DNA of 64,000 bases from Auanema rhodensis (GCA_964057225.1 OZ059896.1:3410001-3474000); one strand, 5' to 3'. Positions 9,823-24,203 are shown, numbered from the stretch's first letter. Made by a program: numbers and translations. Notes: generated from the letters alone by a model not told the origin.

Positions 9823-12800
9823 ATCGACGCAGCTTAAAATTCCGCATCGAATGCACTATACTACATTAAGAAAAGCTTAATACAAAAATTAGTTATGATC
9901 GTTTGAAAAATGATGCATTAGTGTATGTTGAGTTTCCATGTACACTCAACATTGCTTCCAAAAACATTTTGACAAAATTTTTTCGAAAAATTTCAAAATA
10001 ATTTCGCAAAAAGTAGATGTTTTTAGATTCCTTTTTTTGAGGCAAAAACGATGGACAATGTTATTCAACGAAAAAATTAATTCTTCAGGGTGAAAATCGA
10101 GGATATAAGTGTGAACTTATATCAGTTAATATCTCGGTGCATTTTTAAGCTAGCGCAAATCTGATAACACAGATCGACGCAGCTTAAAAATCCGCATCGA
10201 ATGCACTATATTACATTGAGAAACGCTTAATACAAAAATTAGTTATGATCTTTTGAAAAATGATGCATTAGTGTATGTTGAGTTTCCATGTACACTCAAC
10301 ATTGCTTCCAAAAACATTTTGACAAAAATTTTTTCGAAAAATTTCAAAATAATTTAGCAAAAAGTAGATGTTTTTAGATTCCTTCTCTCAAGGCAAAAAC
10401 GATGGACAATGTTATTCAACGAAAAAATTAATTCTTCAGGGTGAAAATCGAGGATATAAGTGTGAACTTATATCAGTTAATATCTCGGTGCATTTTTAAG
10501 CTAGCGCAAATCTGATAACACAGATCGACGCAGCTTAAAAAACCGCATCGAATGCACTATATTACATTGAGGAAAGCTTAATACAAAAATTAGTTATGAT
10601 CGTTTGAAAAATGATGCATTAGTGTATGTTGAGTTTCCATGTACACTCAACATTGCTTCCAAAAACATTTTGACAAAATTTTTTCGAAAAATTTCAAAAT
10701 AATTTCGCAAAAAGTAGATGTTTTTAGATTCCTTTTTTTGAGGCAAAAACGATGGACAATGTTATTCAACGAAAAAATTAATTCTTCAGGGTGAAAATCG
10801 AGGATATAAGTGTGAACTTATATCAGTTAATATCTCGGTGCATTTTTAAGCTAGCGCAAATCTGATAACACAGATCGACGCAGCTTAAAAATCCGCATCG
10901 AATGCACTATATTACATTGAGAAACGCTTAATACAAAAATTAGTTATGATCGTTTGAAAAATGATGCATTAGTGTATGTTGAGTTTCCATGTACACTCAA
11001 CATTGCTTCCAAAAACATTTTGACAAAATTTTTTCGAAAAATTTCAAAATAATTTCGCAAAAAGTAGATGTTTTTAGATTCCATTTTTTGAGGCAAAAAC
11101 GATGGACAATGTTATTCAACGAAAAAATTAATTCTTCAGGGTGAAAATCGAGGATATAAGTGTGAACTTATATCAGTTGATATCTCGGTGCATTTTTAAG
11201 CTAGCGCAAATCTGATAACACAGATCGACGCAGCTTAAAAAACCGCATCGAATGCATTATACTACATTGAGAAACGCTTAATACAAAAATTAGTTATGAT
11301 CGTTTGAAAAATGATGCATTAGTGTATGTTGAGTTTCCATGTACACTCAACATTGCTTCCAAAAACATTTTGACAAAAATTTTTTCGAAAAATTTCAAAA
11401 TAATTTAGCAAAAAGTAGATGTTTTTAGATTCCTTTTTTCAAGGCAAAAACGATGGACAATGTTATTCAACGAAAAAATTAATTCTTCAGAATGAAAATC
11501 GAGGATATAAGTGTGAACTTATATCAGTTGATATCTCGGTGCATTTTTAAGCTAGCGCAAATCTGATAACACAGATCGACGCAGCTTAAAAATCCGCATC
11601 GAATGCATTATACTACATGGAGAAACGCTCATCACAAAAATTAGTTATGATCGTTTGAAAAATGATGCATTAGTGTATGTTGAGTTTCCATGTACACTCA
11701 ACATTGCTTCCAAAAACATTTTGACAAAATTTTTTCGAAAAATTTCAAAATAATTTCGCAAAAAGTAGATGTTCTTAGATTCCTTTTTTTGAGGCAAAAA
11801 CGATGGACAATGTTATTCAACGAAAAAATTAATTCTTCAGGGTGAAAATCGAGGATATAAGTGTGAACTTATATCAGTTAATATCTCGGTGCATTTTTAA
11901 GCTAGCGCAAATCTGATAACACAGATCGACGCAGCTTAAAAATCCGCATCGAATGCACTATATTACATTGAGAAAAGCTTAATACAAAAATTAGTTATGA
12001 TCGTTTGAAAAATGATGCATTAGTGTATGTTGAGTTTCCATGTACACTCAACATTGCTTCCAAAAACATTTTGACAAAAATTTTTTCGAAAAATTTCAAA
12101 ATAATTTAGCAAAAAGTAGATGTTTTTAGATTCCTTTTTTCAAGGCAAAAACGATGGACAATGTTATTCAACGAAAAAATTAATTCTTCAGGGTGAAAAT
12201 CGAGGATATAAGTGTGAACTTATATCAGATGATATCTAGGTGCATTTTTAAGCTAGCGCAAATCTGATAACACAGATCGACGCAGCTTAAAAATCCGCAT
12301 CGAATGCACTATATTACATTGAGGAAAGCTTAATACAAAAATTAGTTATGATCGTTTGGAAAATGATGCATTAGTGTATGTTGAGTTTCCATGTACACTC
12401 AACATTGCTTCCAAAAACATTTTGACAAAATTTTTTCGAAAAATTTCAAAATAATTTCGCAAAAAGTAGATGTTTTTAGATTCCTTTTTTTGAGGCAAAA
12501 ACGATGGACAATGTTATTCAACGAAAAAATTAATTCTTCAGGGTGAAAATCGAGGATATAAGTGTGAACTTATATCAGTTAATATCTCGGTGCATTTTTA
12601 AGCTAGCGCAAATCTGATAACACAGATCGACGCAGCTTAAAAATCCGCATCGAATGCACTATTTTACATTGAGAAACGCTTAATACAAAAATTAGTTATG
12701 ATCTTTTGAAAAATGATGCATTAGTGTATGTTGAGTTTCCATGTACACTCAACATTGCTTCCAAAAACATTTTGACAAAAATTTTTTCGAAAAATTTCAA

Positions 12801-15430
12801 AATAATTTAGCAAAAAGTAGATGTTTTTAGATTCCTTCTCTCAAGGCAAAAACGATGGACAATGTTATTCAACGAAAAAATTAATTCTTCAGGGTGAAAA
12901 TCGAGGATATAAGTGTGAACTTATATCAGTTGATATCTCGGTGCATTTTTAAGCTAGCGCAAATCTGATAACACAGATCGACGCAGCTTAAAAATCCGCA
13001 TCGAATGCATTATACTACATTGAGAAACGCTTAATACAAAAATTAGTTATGATCGTTTGAAAAATGATGCATTAGTGTATGTTGAGTTTCCATGTACACT
13101 CAACATTGCTTCCAAAAACATTTTGACAAAATTTTTTCGAAAAATTTCAAAATAATTTCGCAAAAAGTAGATGTTCTTAGATTCCTTTTTTTGAGGCAAA
13201 AACGATGGACAATGTTATTCAACGAAAAAATTAATTCTTCAGGGTGAAAATCGAGGATATAAGTGTGAACTTATATCAGTTAATATCTCGGTGCATTTTT
13301 AAGCTAGCGCAAATCTGATAACACAGATCGACGCAGCTTAAAAATCCGCATCGAATGCACTATATTACATTGAGAAAAGCTTAATACAAAAATTAGTTAT
13401 GATCGTTTGAAAAATGATGCATTAGTGTATGTTGAGTTTCCATGTACACTCAACATTGCTTCCAAAAACATTTTGACAAAAATTTTTTCGAAAAATTTCA
13501 AAATAATTTAGCAAAAAGTAGATGTTTTTAGATTCCTTTTTTCAAGGCAAAAACGATGGACAATGTTATTCAACGAAAAAATTAATTCTTCAGGGTGAAA
13601 ATCGAGGATATAAATGTGAACTTATATCAGTTAATATCTCGGTGCATTTTTAAGCTAGCGCAAATCTGATAACCTAGATCGACGCAGCTTAAAAATCCGC
13701 ATCGAATGCACTATACTACATTGAGAAACGCTTAATACAAAAATTAGTTATGATCTTTTGAAAAATGATGCATTAGTGTATGTTGAGTTTCCATGTACAC
13801 TCAACATTGCTTCCAAAAACATTTTGACAAAAATTTTTTCGAAAAATTTCAAAATAATTTAGCAAAAAGTAGATGTTTTTAGATTCCTTCTCTCAAGGCA
13901 AAAACGATGGACAATGTTATTCAACGAAAAAATTAATTCTTCAGAATGAAAATCGAGGATATAAGTGTGAACTTATATCAGTTGATATCTCGGTGCATTT
14001 TTAAGCTAGCGCAAATCTGATAACACAGATCGACGCAGCTTAAAAATCCGCATCGAATGCATTATACTACATGGAGAAACGTTCATCACAAAAATTAGTT
14101 ATGATCGTTTGAAAAATGATGCATTAGTGTATGTTGAGTTTCCATGTACACTCAACATTGCTTCCAAAAACATTTTGACAAAATTTTTTCGAAAAATTTC
14201 AAAATAATTTCGCAAAAAGTAGATGTTTTTAGATTCCTTTTTTTGAGGCAAAAACGATGGACAATGTTATTCAACGAAAAAATTAATTCTTCAGGGTGAA
14301 AATCGAGGATATAAGTGTGAACTTATATCAGTTAATATCTCGGAGCATTTTTAAGCTAGCGCAAATCTGATAACCTAGATCGACGCAGCTTAAAAATCCG
14401 CATCGAATGCACTATACTACATTGAGAAACGCTTAATACAAAAATTAGTTATGATCTTTTGAAAAATGATGCATTAGTGTATGTTGAGTTTCCATGTACA
14501 CTCAACATTGCTTCCAAAAACATTTTGACAAAAATTTTTTCGAAAAATTTCAAGATAATTTAGCAAAAAGTAGATGTTTTTAGATTCCTTCTCTCAAGGC
14601 AAAAACGATGGACAATGTTATTCAACGAAAAAATTAATTCTTCAGGGTGAAAATCGAGGATATAAGTGTGAACTTATATCAGTTAATATCTCGGTGCATT
14701 TTTAAGCTAGCGCAAATCTGATAACACAGATCGACGCAGCTTAAAAAACCGCATCGAATGCACTATATTACATTGAGGAAAGCTTAATACAAAAATTAGT
14801 TATGATCGTTTGAAAAATGATGCATTAGTGTATGTTGAGTTTCCATGTACACTCAACATTGCTTCCAAAAACATTTTGACAAAATTTTTTCGAAAAATTT
14901 CAAAATAATTTCGCAAAAAGTAGATGTTTTTAGATTCCTTTTTTTGAGGCAAAAACGATGGACAATGTTATTCAACGAAAAAATTAATTCTTCAGGGTGA
15001 AAATCGAGGATATAAGTGTGAACTTATATCAGTTAATATCTCGGTGCATTTTTAAGCTAGCGCAAATCTGATAACACAGATCGACGCAGCTTAAAAATCC
15101 GCATCGAATGCACTATATTACATTGAGAAAAGCTTAATACAAAAATAAGTTATGATCGTTTGAAAAATGATGCATTAGTGTATGTTGAGTTTCCATGTAC
15201 ACTCAACATTGCTTCCAAAAACATTTTGACAAAAATTTTTTCGAAAAATTTCAAAATAATTTAGCAAAAAGTAGATGTTTTTAGATTCCTTTTTTCAAGG
15301 CAAAAACGATGGACAATGTTATTCAACGAAAAAATTAATTCTTCAGGGTGAAAATCGAGGATATAAGTGTGAACTTATATCAGTTGATATCTCGGTGCAT
15401 TTTCAAGCTAGCGCAAATCTGATAACACAG
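9823..15430 (+). repeat. B/D-rich block of sixteen monomers, mostly alternating 350 and 351 bp
   Basis: Monomers start at 9823, 10173, 10524, 10874, 11224, 11575, 11925, 12276, 12626, 12977, 13327, 13678, 14029, 14379, 14730 and 15080; eight are 350 bp and eight 351 bp. All carry CTCAACAT. A sublineage with GATCTTTTG and TTCTCTCAAGG appears at 10173, 12626, 13678 and 14379 and nowhere else. CAGAATGAAAA marks 11224 and 13678, and GTTCTTAG marks 11575 and 12977. Marks recur at several spacings (701, 1,052, 1,402, 2,453 and 4,206 bp), so no single HOR period dominates. The 3' end of 9472 (CAGATGAT) and the AATTCC start at 9823 mark the transition into this block. Confidence 0.8.
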
Positions 15431-16132
15431 ATCGACGCAGCTTAAAAATCCGCATCGAATGCACTATATTACATTGAGGAAAGCTTAATACAAAAATTAG
15501 TTATGATTGTTTGAAAAATGATGCATTAGTGTATGTTGAGTTTCCATGTACACTCAAAATTGCTTCCAAAAACATTTTGACAAAAATTTTTTCGAAAAAT
15601 TTCAAAATAATTTAGCAAAAAGTAGATGTTTTTAGATTCCTTCTTTCAAGGCAAAAACGATGGACAATGTTATTCAACGAAAAAATTAATTCTTCAGGGT
15701 GAAAATCGAGGATATAAGTGTGAACTTATATCAGTTGATATCTCGGTGCATTTTCAAGCTAGCGCAAATCTGATAACACAGATCGACGCAGCTTAAAAAT
15801 CCGCATCGAATGCACTATATTACATTGAGGAAAGCTTAATACAAAAATTAGTTATGATTGTTTGAAAAATGATGCATTAGTGTATGTTGAGTTTCCATGT
15901 ACACTCAAAATTGCTTCCAAAAACATTTTGACAAAAATTTTTTCGAAAAATTTCAAAATAATTTAGCAAAAAGTAGATGTTTTTAGATTCCTTCTTTCAA
16001 GGCAAAAACGATGGACAATGTTATTCAACGAAAAAATTAATTCTTCAGGGTGAAAATCGAGGATATAAGTGTGAACTTATATCAGTTGATATCTCGGTGC
16101 ATTTTTAAGCTAGCGCAAATCTGATAACACAG

Positions 16133-16483
16133 ATCGACGCAGCTTAAAAGTCCGCATCGAATGCACTATACTACATTAAGAAAAGCTTAATACAAAAATT
16201 AGTTATGATCGTTTGAAAAATGATGCATTAGTGTATGTTGAGTTTCCATGTACACTCAAAATTGCTTCCAAAAACATTTTGACAAAAATTTTTTCGAAAA
16301 ATTTCAAAATAATTTAGCAAAAAGTAGATGTTTTTAGATTCCTTCTTTCAAGGCAAAAACGATGGGCAATGTTATTCAACGAAAAAATTAATTCTTCAGG
16401 GTGAAAATCGAGGATATAAGTGTGAACTTATATCAGTTGATATCTCGGTGCATTTTTAAGCTAGCGCAAATCTGATAACACAG
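16133..16483 (+). repeat. Monomer haplotype C with GGGC variant
   Basis: Haplotype C has AAGTCC near position 18, ACTATACT-ACATTAAGAAAAGCTT at 33-56, TGATCG, CTCAAAAT, five A, TTTAGC and GTTGAT. This copy also has GATGGGCAATG in place of GATGGACAATG. That substitution is not seen in any monomer left of 16133 but recurs in 19 monomers from here on (for example 16835, 20694, 23151, 29817, 39289, 43149, 47357, 53669, 58229), so it marks a lineage spread through the middle and right of the window. A left-hand relative, C'', has ATTAAGCAAAGC instead (2456, 3860, 4913, 8420). Confidence 0.9.
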
Positions 16484-17185
16484 ATCGACGCAGCTTAAAA
16501 ATCCGCATCGAATGCACTATATTACATTGAGGAAAGCTTAATACAAAAATTAGTTATGATTGTTTGAAAAATGATGCATTAGTGTATGTTGAGTTTCCAT
16601 GTACACTCAAAATTGCTTCCAAAAACATTTTGACAAAAATTTTTTCGAAAAATTTCAAAATAATTTAGCAAAAAGTAGATGTTTTTAGATTCCTTCTTTC
16701 AAGGCAAAAACGATGGACAATGTTATTCAACGAAAAAATTAATTCTTCAGGGTGAAAATCGAGGATATAAGTGTGAACTTATATCAGTTGATATCTCGGT
16801 GCATTTTTAAGCTAGCGCAAATCTGATAACACAGATCGACGCAGCTTAAAAGTCCGCATCGAATGCACTATACTACATTAAGAAAAGCTTAATACAAAAA
16901 TTAGTTATGATCGTTTGAAAAATGATGCATTAGTGTATGTTGAGTTTCCATGTACACTCAAAATTGCTTCCAAAAACATTTTGACAAAAATTTTTTCGAA
17001 AAATTTCAAAATAATTTAGCAAAAAGTAGATGTTTTTAGATTCCTTCTTTCAAGGCAAAAACGATGGGCAATGTTATTCAACGAAAAAATTAATTCTTCA
17101 GGGTGAAAATCGAGGATATAAGTGTGAACTTATATCAGTTGATATCTCGGTGCATTTTTAAGCTAGCGCAAATCTGATAACACAG

Positions 17186-17535
17186 ATCGACGCAGCTTAA
17201 AAATCCGCATCGAATGCATTATACTACATGGAGAAACGCTCATCACAAAAATTAGTTATGATCGTTTGAAAAATGATGCATTAGTGTATGTTGAGTTTCC
17301 ATGTACACTCAACATTGCTTCCAAAAACATTTTGACAAAATTTTTTCGAAAAATTTCAAAATAATTTCGCAAAAAGTAGATGTTTTTAGATTCCTTTTTT
17401 TGAGGCAAAAACGATGGACAATGTTATTCAACGAAAAAATTAATTCTTCAGGGTGAAAATCGAGGATATAAGTGTGAACTTATATCAGTTAATATCTCGG
17501 TGCATTTTTAAGCTAGCGCAAATCTGATAACACAG
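17186..17535 (+). repeat. Monomer haplotype B (350-bp form)
   Basis: This copy represents haplotype B. It has GCATTATACT-ACATGGAGAAACGCTCATCAC in the 33-62 interval, so the HindIII site is lost. It also has TGATCG, CTCAACAT at 123-130, only four A before the T run (making it 350 bp), TTTCGC at 181-186, CTTTTTTTGAGG in the pyrimidine stretch, and GTTAAT, which removes the EcoRV site. The CTCAACAT state lengthens an inverted repeat with ATGTTGAG upstream to 8 bp. Similar copies lie at 352, 1404, 9122, 24204, 30519, 40693, 43500, 49812, 55775 and 61036. A B-type copy often begins a higher-order unit. Confidence 0.9.
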
Positions 17536-17885
17536 ATCGACGCAGCTTAAAAGTCCGCATCGAATGCACTATACTACATTAAGAAAAGCTTAATACAAAA
17601 ATTAGTTATGATCGTTTGAAAAATGATGCATTAGTGTATGTTGAGTTTCCATGTACACTCAAAATTGCTTCCAAAAACATTTTGACAAAATTTTTTCGAA
17701 AAATTTCAAAATAATTTCGCAAAAAGTAGATGTTTTTAGATTCCTTTTTTTGAGGCAAAAACGATGGACAATGTTATTCAACGAAAAAATTAATTCTTCA
17801 GGGTGAAAATCGAGGATATAAGTGTGAACTTATATCAGTTAATATCTCGGTGCATTTTTAAGCTAGCGCAAATCTGATAACACAG

Positions 17886-18236
17886 ATCGACGCAGCTTAA
17901 AAAACCGCATCGAATGCACTATATTACATTGAGAAAAGCTTAATACAAAAATTAGTTATGATCGTTTGAAAAATGATGCATTAGTGTATGTTGAGTTTCC
18001 ATGTACACTCAACATTGCTTCCAAAAACATTTTGACAAAAATTTTTTCGAAAAATTTCAAAATAATTTAGCAAAAAGTAGATGTTTTTAGATTCCTTCTT
18101 TCAAGGCAAAAACGATGGACAATGTTATTCAACGAAAAAATTAATTCTTCAGGGTGAAAATCGAGGATATAAGTGTGAACTTATATCAGTTGATATCTCG
18201 GTGCATTTTTAAGCTAGCGCAAATCTGATAACACAG
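17886..18236 (+). repeat. Monomer haplotype D
   Basis: Haplotype D combines AAACCG near position 18, ACTATATT-ACATTGAGAAAAGCTT, TGATCG, CTCAACAT (as in B), five A and TTTAGC (as in A and C). It nearly always follows a B monomer, as here after the B-like copy at 17536, and at 24554, 30869, 33324, 35078, 37183, 41043, 50162, 56125 and 61386. Two sublineages exist. The central one (24.5-42.5 kb) changes GTGTGAAC to GAGTGAAC. The other (11925 and 50-63 kb) has CAGATGATATCTAGG near the 3' end. D looks like a mosaic of A-like and B-like segments. Confidence 0.86.
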
Positions 18237-18587
18237 ATCGAAGCAGCTTAAAAATCCGCATCGAATGCACTATAATACATTAAGAAACGCTCAATACAAA
18301 AATTAGTTATGATCGTTTGAAAAATGATGCATTAGTGTATGTTGAGTTTCCATGTACACTCAAAATTGCTTCCAAAAACATTTTGACAAAAATTTTTTCG
18401 AAAAATTTCAAAATAATTTAGCAAAAAGTAGATGTTTTTAGATTCCTTTTTTCAAGGCAAAAACGATGGACAATGTTATTCAACGAAAAAATTAATTCTT
18501 CAGGGTGAAAATCGAGGATATAAGTGTGAACTTATATCAGTTGATATCTCGGTGCATTTTTAAGCTAGCGCAAATCTGATAACACAG

Positions 18588-18938
18588 ATCGAAGCAGCTT
18601 AAAAATCCGCATCGAATGCACTATAATACATTAAGAAACGCTCAATACAAAAATTAGTTATGATCGTTTGAAAAATGATGCATTAGTGTATGTTGAGTTT
18701 CCATGTACACTCAAAATTGCTTCCAAAAACATTTTGACAAAAATTTTTTCGAAAAATTTCAAAATAATTTAGCAAAAAGTAGATGTTTTTAGATTCCTTC
18801 TTTCAAGGCAAAAACGATGGACAATGTTATTCAACGAAAAAATTAATTCTTCAGGGTGAAAATCGAGGATATAAGTGTGAACTTATATCAGTTGATATCT
18901 CGGTGCATTTTTAAGCTAGCGCAAATCTGATAACACAG
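18588..18938 (+). repeat. Monomer haplotype E (ATCGAAGCAG)
   Basis: Haplotype E begins ATCGAAGCAG instead of ATCGACGCAG and has ACTATAAT-ACATTAAGAAACGCTCAATAC, so it lacks the HindIII site. The rest resembles C. Full E copies lie at 18237, 18588, 19992, 26307, 27711, 28764 and 31921. From 44551 rightward the ATCGAAGCAG start is fused to an A-type interior (44551, 46655, 48759, 54722, 59983), and at 25606 it is fused to a B interior. No monomer left of 18237 carries ATCGAAGCAG. Confidence 0.88.
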
Positions 18939-20342
18939 ATCGACGCAGCTTAAAAGTCCGCATCGAATGCACTATACTACATTAAGAAAAGCTTAATACA
19001 AAAATTAGTTATGATCGTTTGAAAAATGATGCATTAGTGTATGTTGAGTTTCCATGTACACTCAAAATTGCTTCCAAAAACATTTTGACAAAAATTTTTT
19101 CGAAAAATTTCAAAATAATTTAGCAAAAAGTAGATGTTTTTAGATTCCTTCTTTCCAGGCAAAAACGATGGGCAATGTTATTCAACGAAAAAATTAATTC
19201 TTCAGGGTGAAAATCGAGGATATAAGTGTGAACTTATATCAGTTGATATCTCGGTGCATTTTTAAGCTAGCGCAAATCTGATAACACAGATCGACGCAGC
19301 TTAAAAATCCGCATCGAATGCACTATATTACATTGAGAAAAGCTTAATACAAAAATTAGTTATGATTGTTTGAAAAATGATGCATTAGTGTATGTTGAGT
19401 TTCCATGTACACTCAAAATTGCTTCCAAAAACATTTTGACAAAAATTTTTTCGAAAAATTTCAAAATAATTTAGCAAAAAGTAGATGTTTTTAGATTCCT
19501 TCTTTCAAGGCAAAAACGATGGACAATGTTATTCAACGAAAAAATTAATTCTTCAGGGTGAAAATCGAGGATATAAGTGTGAACTTATATCAGTTGATAT
19601 CTCGGTGCATTTTTAAGCTAGCGCAAATCTGATAACACAGATCGACGCAGCTTAAAAGTCCGCATCGAATGCACTATACTACATTAAGAAAAGCTTAATA
19701 CAAAAATTAGTTATGATCGTTTGAAAAATGATGCATTAGTGTATGTTGAGTTTCCATGTACACTCAAAATTGCTTCCAAAAACATTTTGACAAAAATTTT
19801 TTCGAAAAATTTCAAAATAATTTAGCAAAAAGTAGATGTTTTTAGATTCCTTCTTTCAAGGCAAAAACGATGGACAATGTTATTCAACGAAAAAATTAAT
19901 TCTTCAGGGTGAAAATCGAGGATATAAGTGTGAACTTATATCAGTTGATATCTCGGTGCATTTTTAAGCTAGCGCAAATCTGATAACACAGATCGAAGCA
20001 GCTTAAAAATCCGCATCGAATGAACTATAATACATTAAGAAACGCTCAATACAAAAATTAGTTATGATCGTTTGAAAAATGATGCATTAGTGTATGTTGA
20101 GTTTCCATGTACACTCAAAATTGCTGCCAAAAACATTTTGACAAAAATTTTTTCGAAAAATTTCAAAATAATTTAGCAAAAAGTAGATGTTTTTAGATTC
20201 CTTTTTTCAAGGCAAAAACGATGGACAATGTTATTCAACGAAAAAATTAATTCTTCAGGGTGAAAATCGAGGATATAAGTGTGAACTTATATCAGTTGAT
20301 ATCTCGGTGCATTTTTAAGCTAGCGCAAATCTGATAACACAG

Positions 20343-23300
20343 ATCGACGCAGCTTAAAAATCCGCATCGAATGCACTATATTACATTGAGGAAAGCTTAA
20401 TACAAAAATTAGTTATGATTGTTTGAAAAATGATGCATTAGTGTATGTTGAGTTTCCATGTACACTCAAAATTGCTTCCAAAAACATTTTGACAAAAATT
20501 TTTTCGAAAAATTTCAAAATAATTTAGCAAAAAGTAGATGTTTTTAGATTCCTTCTTTCAAGGCAAAAACGATGGACAATGTTATTCAACGAAAAAATTA
20601 ATTCTTCAGGGTGAAAATCGAGGATATAAGTGTGAACTTATATCAGTTGATATCTCGGTGCATTTTTAAGCTAGCGCAAATCTGATAACACAGATCGACG
20701 CAGCTTAAAAGTCCGCATCGAATGCACTATACTACATTAAGAAAAGCTTAATACAAAAATTAGTTATGATCGTTTGAAAAATGATGCATTAGTGTATGTT
20801 GAGTTTCCATGTACACTCAAAATTGCTTCCAAAAACATTTTGACAAAAATTTTTTCGAAAAATTTCTAAATAATTTAGCAAAAAGTAGATGTTTTTAGAT
20901 TCCTTCTTTCAAGGCAAAAACGATGGGCAATGTTATTCAACGAAAAAATTAATTCTTCAGGGTGAAAATCGAGGATATAAGTGTGAACTTATATCAGTTG
21001 ATATCTCGGTGCATTTTTAAGCTAGCGCAAATCTGATAACACAGATCGACGCAGCTTAAAAATCCGCATCGAATGCACTATATTACATTGAGGAAAGCTT
21101 AATACAAAAATTAGTTATGATTGTTTGAAAAATGATGCATTAGTGTATGTTGAGTTTCCATGTACACTCAAAATTGCTTCCAAAAACATTTTGACAAAAA
21201 TTTTTTCGAAAAATTTCAAAATAATTTAGCAAAAAGTAGATGTTTTTAGATTCCTTCTTTCAAGGCAAAAACGATGGACAATGTTATTCAACGAAAAAAT
21301 TAATTCTTCAGGGTGAAAATCGAGGATATAAGTGTGAACTTATATCAGTTGATATCTCGGTGCATTTTTAAGCTAGCGCAAATCTGATAACACAGATCGA
21401 CGCAGCTTAAAAATCCGCATCGAATGCACTATATTACATTGAGGAAAGCTTAATACAAAAATTAGTTATGATTGTTTGAAAAATGATGCATTAGTGTATG
21501 TTGAGTTTCCATGTACACTCAAAATTGCTTCCAAAAACATTTTGACAAAAATTTTTTCGAAAAATTTCAAAATAATTTAGCAAAAAGTAGATGTTTTTAG
21601 ATTCCTTCTTTCAAGGCAAAAACGATGGACAATGTTATTCAACGAAAAAATTAATTCTTCAGGGTGAAAATCGAGGATATAAGTGTGAACTTATATCAGT
21701 TGATATCTCGGTGCATTTTTAAGCTAGCGCAAATCTGATAACACAGATCGACGCAGCTTAAAAATCCGCATCGAATGCACTATATTACATTGAGGAAAGC
21801 TTAATACAAAAATTAGTTATGATTGTTTGAAAAATGATGCATTAGTGTATGTTGAGTTTCCATGTACACTCAAAATTGCTTCCAAAAACATTTTGACAAA
21901 AATTTTTTCGAAAAATTTCAAAATAATTTAGCAAAAAGTAGATGTTTTTAGATTCCTTCTTTCAAGGCAAAAACGATGGGCAATGTTATTCAACGAAAAA
22001 ATTAATTCTTCAGGGTGAAAATCGAGGATATAAGTGTGAACTTATATCAGTTGATATCTCGGTGCATTTTTAAGCTAGCGCAAATCTGATAACACAGATC
22101 GACGCAGCTTAAAAATCCGCATCGAATGCACTATATTACATTGAGGAAAGCTTAATACAAAAATTAGTTATGATTGTTTGAAAAATGATGCATTAGTGTA
22201 TGTTGAGTTTCCATGTACACTCAAAATTGCTTCCAAAAACATTTTGACAAAAATTTTTTCGAAAAATTTCAAAATAATTTAGCAAAAAGTAGATGTTTTT
22301 AGATTCCTTCTTTCAAGGCAAAAACGATGGACAATGTTATTCAACGAAAAAATTAATTCTTCAGGGTGAAAATCGAGGATATAAGTGTGAACTTATATCA
22401 GTTGATATCTCGGTGCATTTTTAAGCTAGCGCAAATCTGATAACACAGATCGACGCAGCTTAAAAGTCCGCATCGAATGCACTATACTACATTAAGAAAA
22501 GCTTAATACAAAAATTAGTTATGATCGTTTGAAAAATGATGCATTAGTGTATGTTGAGTTTCCATGTACACTCAAAATTGCTTCCAAAAACATTTTGACA
22601 AAAATTTTTTCGAAAAATTTCAAAATAATTTAGCAAAAAGTAGATGTTTTTAGATTCCTTTTTTCAAGGCAAAAACGATGGACAATGTTATTCAACGAAA
22701 AAATTAATTCTTCAGGGTGAAAATCGAGGATATAAGTGTGAACTTATATCAGTTGATATCTCGGTGCATTTTTAAGCTAGCGCAAATCTGATAACACAGA
22801 TCGACGCAGCTTAAAAATCCGCATCGAATGCACTATATTACATTGAGGAAAGCTTAATACAAAAATTAGTTATGATTGTTTGAAAAATGATGCATTAGTG
22901 TATGTTGAGTTTCCATGTACACTCAAAATTGCTTCCAAAAACATTTTGACAAAAATTTTTTCGAAAAATTTCAAAATAATTTAGCAAAAAGTAGATGTTT
23001 TTAGATTCCTTCTTTCAAGGCAAAAACGATGGACAATGTTATTCAACGAAAAAATTAATTCTTCAGGGTGAAAATCGAGGATATAAGTGTGAACTTATAT
23101 CAGTTGATATCTCGGTGCATTTTTAAGCTAGCGCAAATCTGATAACACAGATCGACGCAGCTTAAAAGTCCGCATCGAATGCACTATACTACATTAAGAA
23201 AAGCTTAATACAAAAATTAGTTATGATCGTTTGAAAAATGATGCATTAGTGTATGTTGAGTTTCCATGTACACTCAAAATTGCTTCCAAAAACATTTTGA

Positions 23301-24203
23301 CAAAAATTTTTTCGAAAAATTTCAAAATAATTTAGCAAAAAGTAGATGTTTTTAGATTCCTTCTTTCAAGGCAAAAACGATGGGCAATGTTATTCAACGA
23401 AAAAATTAATTCTTCAGGGTGAAAATCGAGGATATAAGTGTGAACTTATATCAGTTGATATCTCGGTGCATTTTTAAGCTAGCGCAAATCTGATAACACA
23501 GATCGACGCAGCTTAAAAATCCGCATCGAATGCACTATATTACATTGAGGAAAGCTTAATACAAAAATTAGTTATGATTGTTTGAAAAATGATGCATTAG
23601 TGTATGTTGAGTTTCCATGTACACTCAAAATTGCTTCCAAAAACATTTTGACAAAAATTTTTTCGAAAAATTTCAAAATAATTTAGCAAAAAGTAGATGT
23701 TTTTAGATTCCTTCTTTCAAGGCAAAAACGATGGACAATGTTATTCAACGAAAAAATAAATTCTTCAGGGTGAAAATCGAGGATATATGTGTGAACTTAT
23801 ATCAGTTGATATCTCGGTGCATTTTTAAGCTAGCGCAAATCTGATAACACAGATCGACGCAGCTTAAAAGTCCGCATCGAATGCACTATACTACATTAAG
23901 AAAAGCTTAATACAAAAATTAGTTATGATCGTTTGAAAAATGATGCATTAGTGTATGTTGAGTTTCCATGTACACTCAAAATTGCTTCCAAAAACATTTT
24001 GACAAAAATTTTTTCGAAAAATTTCAAAATAATTTAGCAAAAAGTAGATGTTTTTAGATTCCTTCTTTCAAGGCAAAAACGATGGGCAATGTTATTCAAC
24101 GAAAAAATTAATTCTTCAGGGTGAAAATCGAGGATATAAGTGTGAACTTATATCAGTTGATATCTCGGTGCATTTTTAAGCTAGCGCAAATCTGATAACA
24201 CAG
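20343..24203 (+). repeat. Block made only of A and C monomers, with 702-bp A-C dimers
   Basis: Eleven monomers, all 351 bp, start at 20343, 20694, 21045, 21396, 21747, 22098, 22449, 22800, 23151, 23502 and 23853. The order is A C A A A A C A C A C. The A-C(GGGC) pair at 22800 recurs at 23502. Four A copies run in series from 21045 to 22448, and the one at 21747 carries GGGC, a mark otherwise mostly on C copies, which suggests conversion. Private changes include TTTCTAAATAA near 20865 and GAAAAAATAAATTC with GATATATGTG near 23750-23790. Confidence 0.82.

Larger units (their letters stand above)
15431..20342 (+). repeat. A/C dimers followed by B, D and the first E-type monomers
   Basis: Fourteen monomers start at 15431, 15782, 16133, 16484, 16835, 17186, 17536, 17886, 18237, 18588, 18939, 19290, 19641 and 19992. 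The A-C(GGGC) dimer at 15782 is repeated at 16484 with a 702-bp period. A B copy (17186) follows, then a C/B recombinant (17536), a D copy (17886) and two adjacent E copies (18237, 18588) that differ at TTTTTTC/TTCTTTC. The monomer at 19992 is an E copy with private GAATGAACTA and GCTGCCAAAA. Confidence 0.8.
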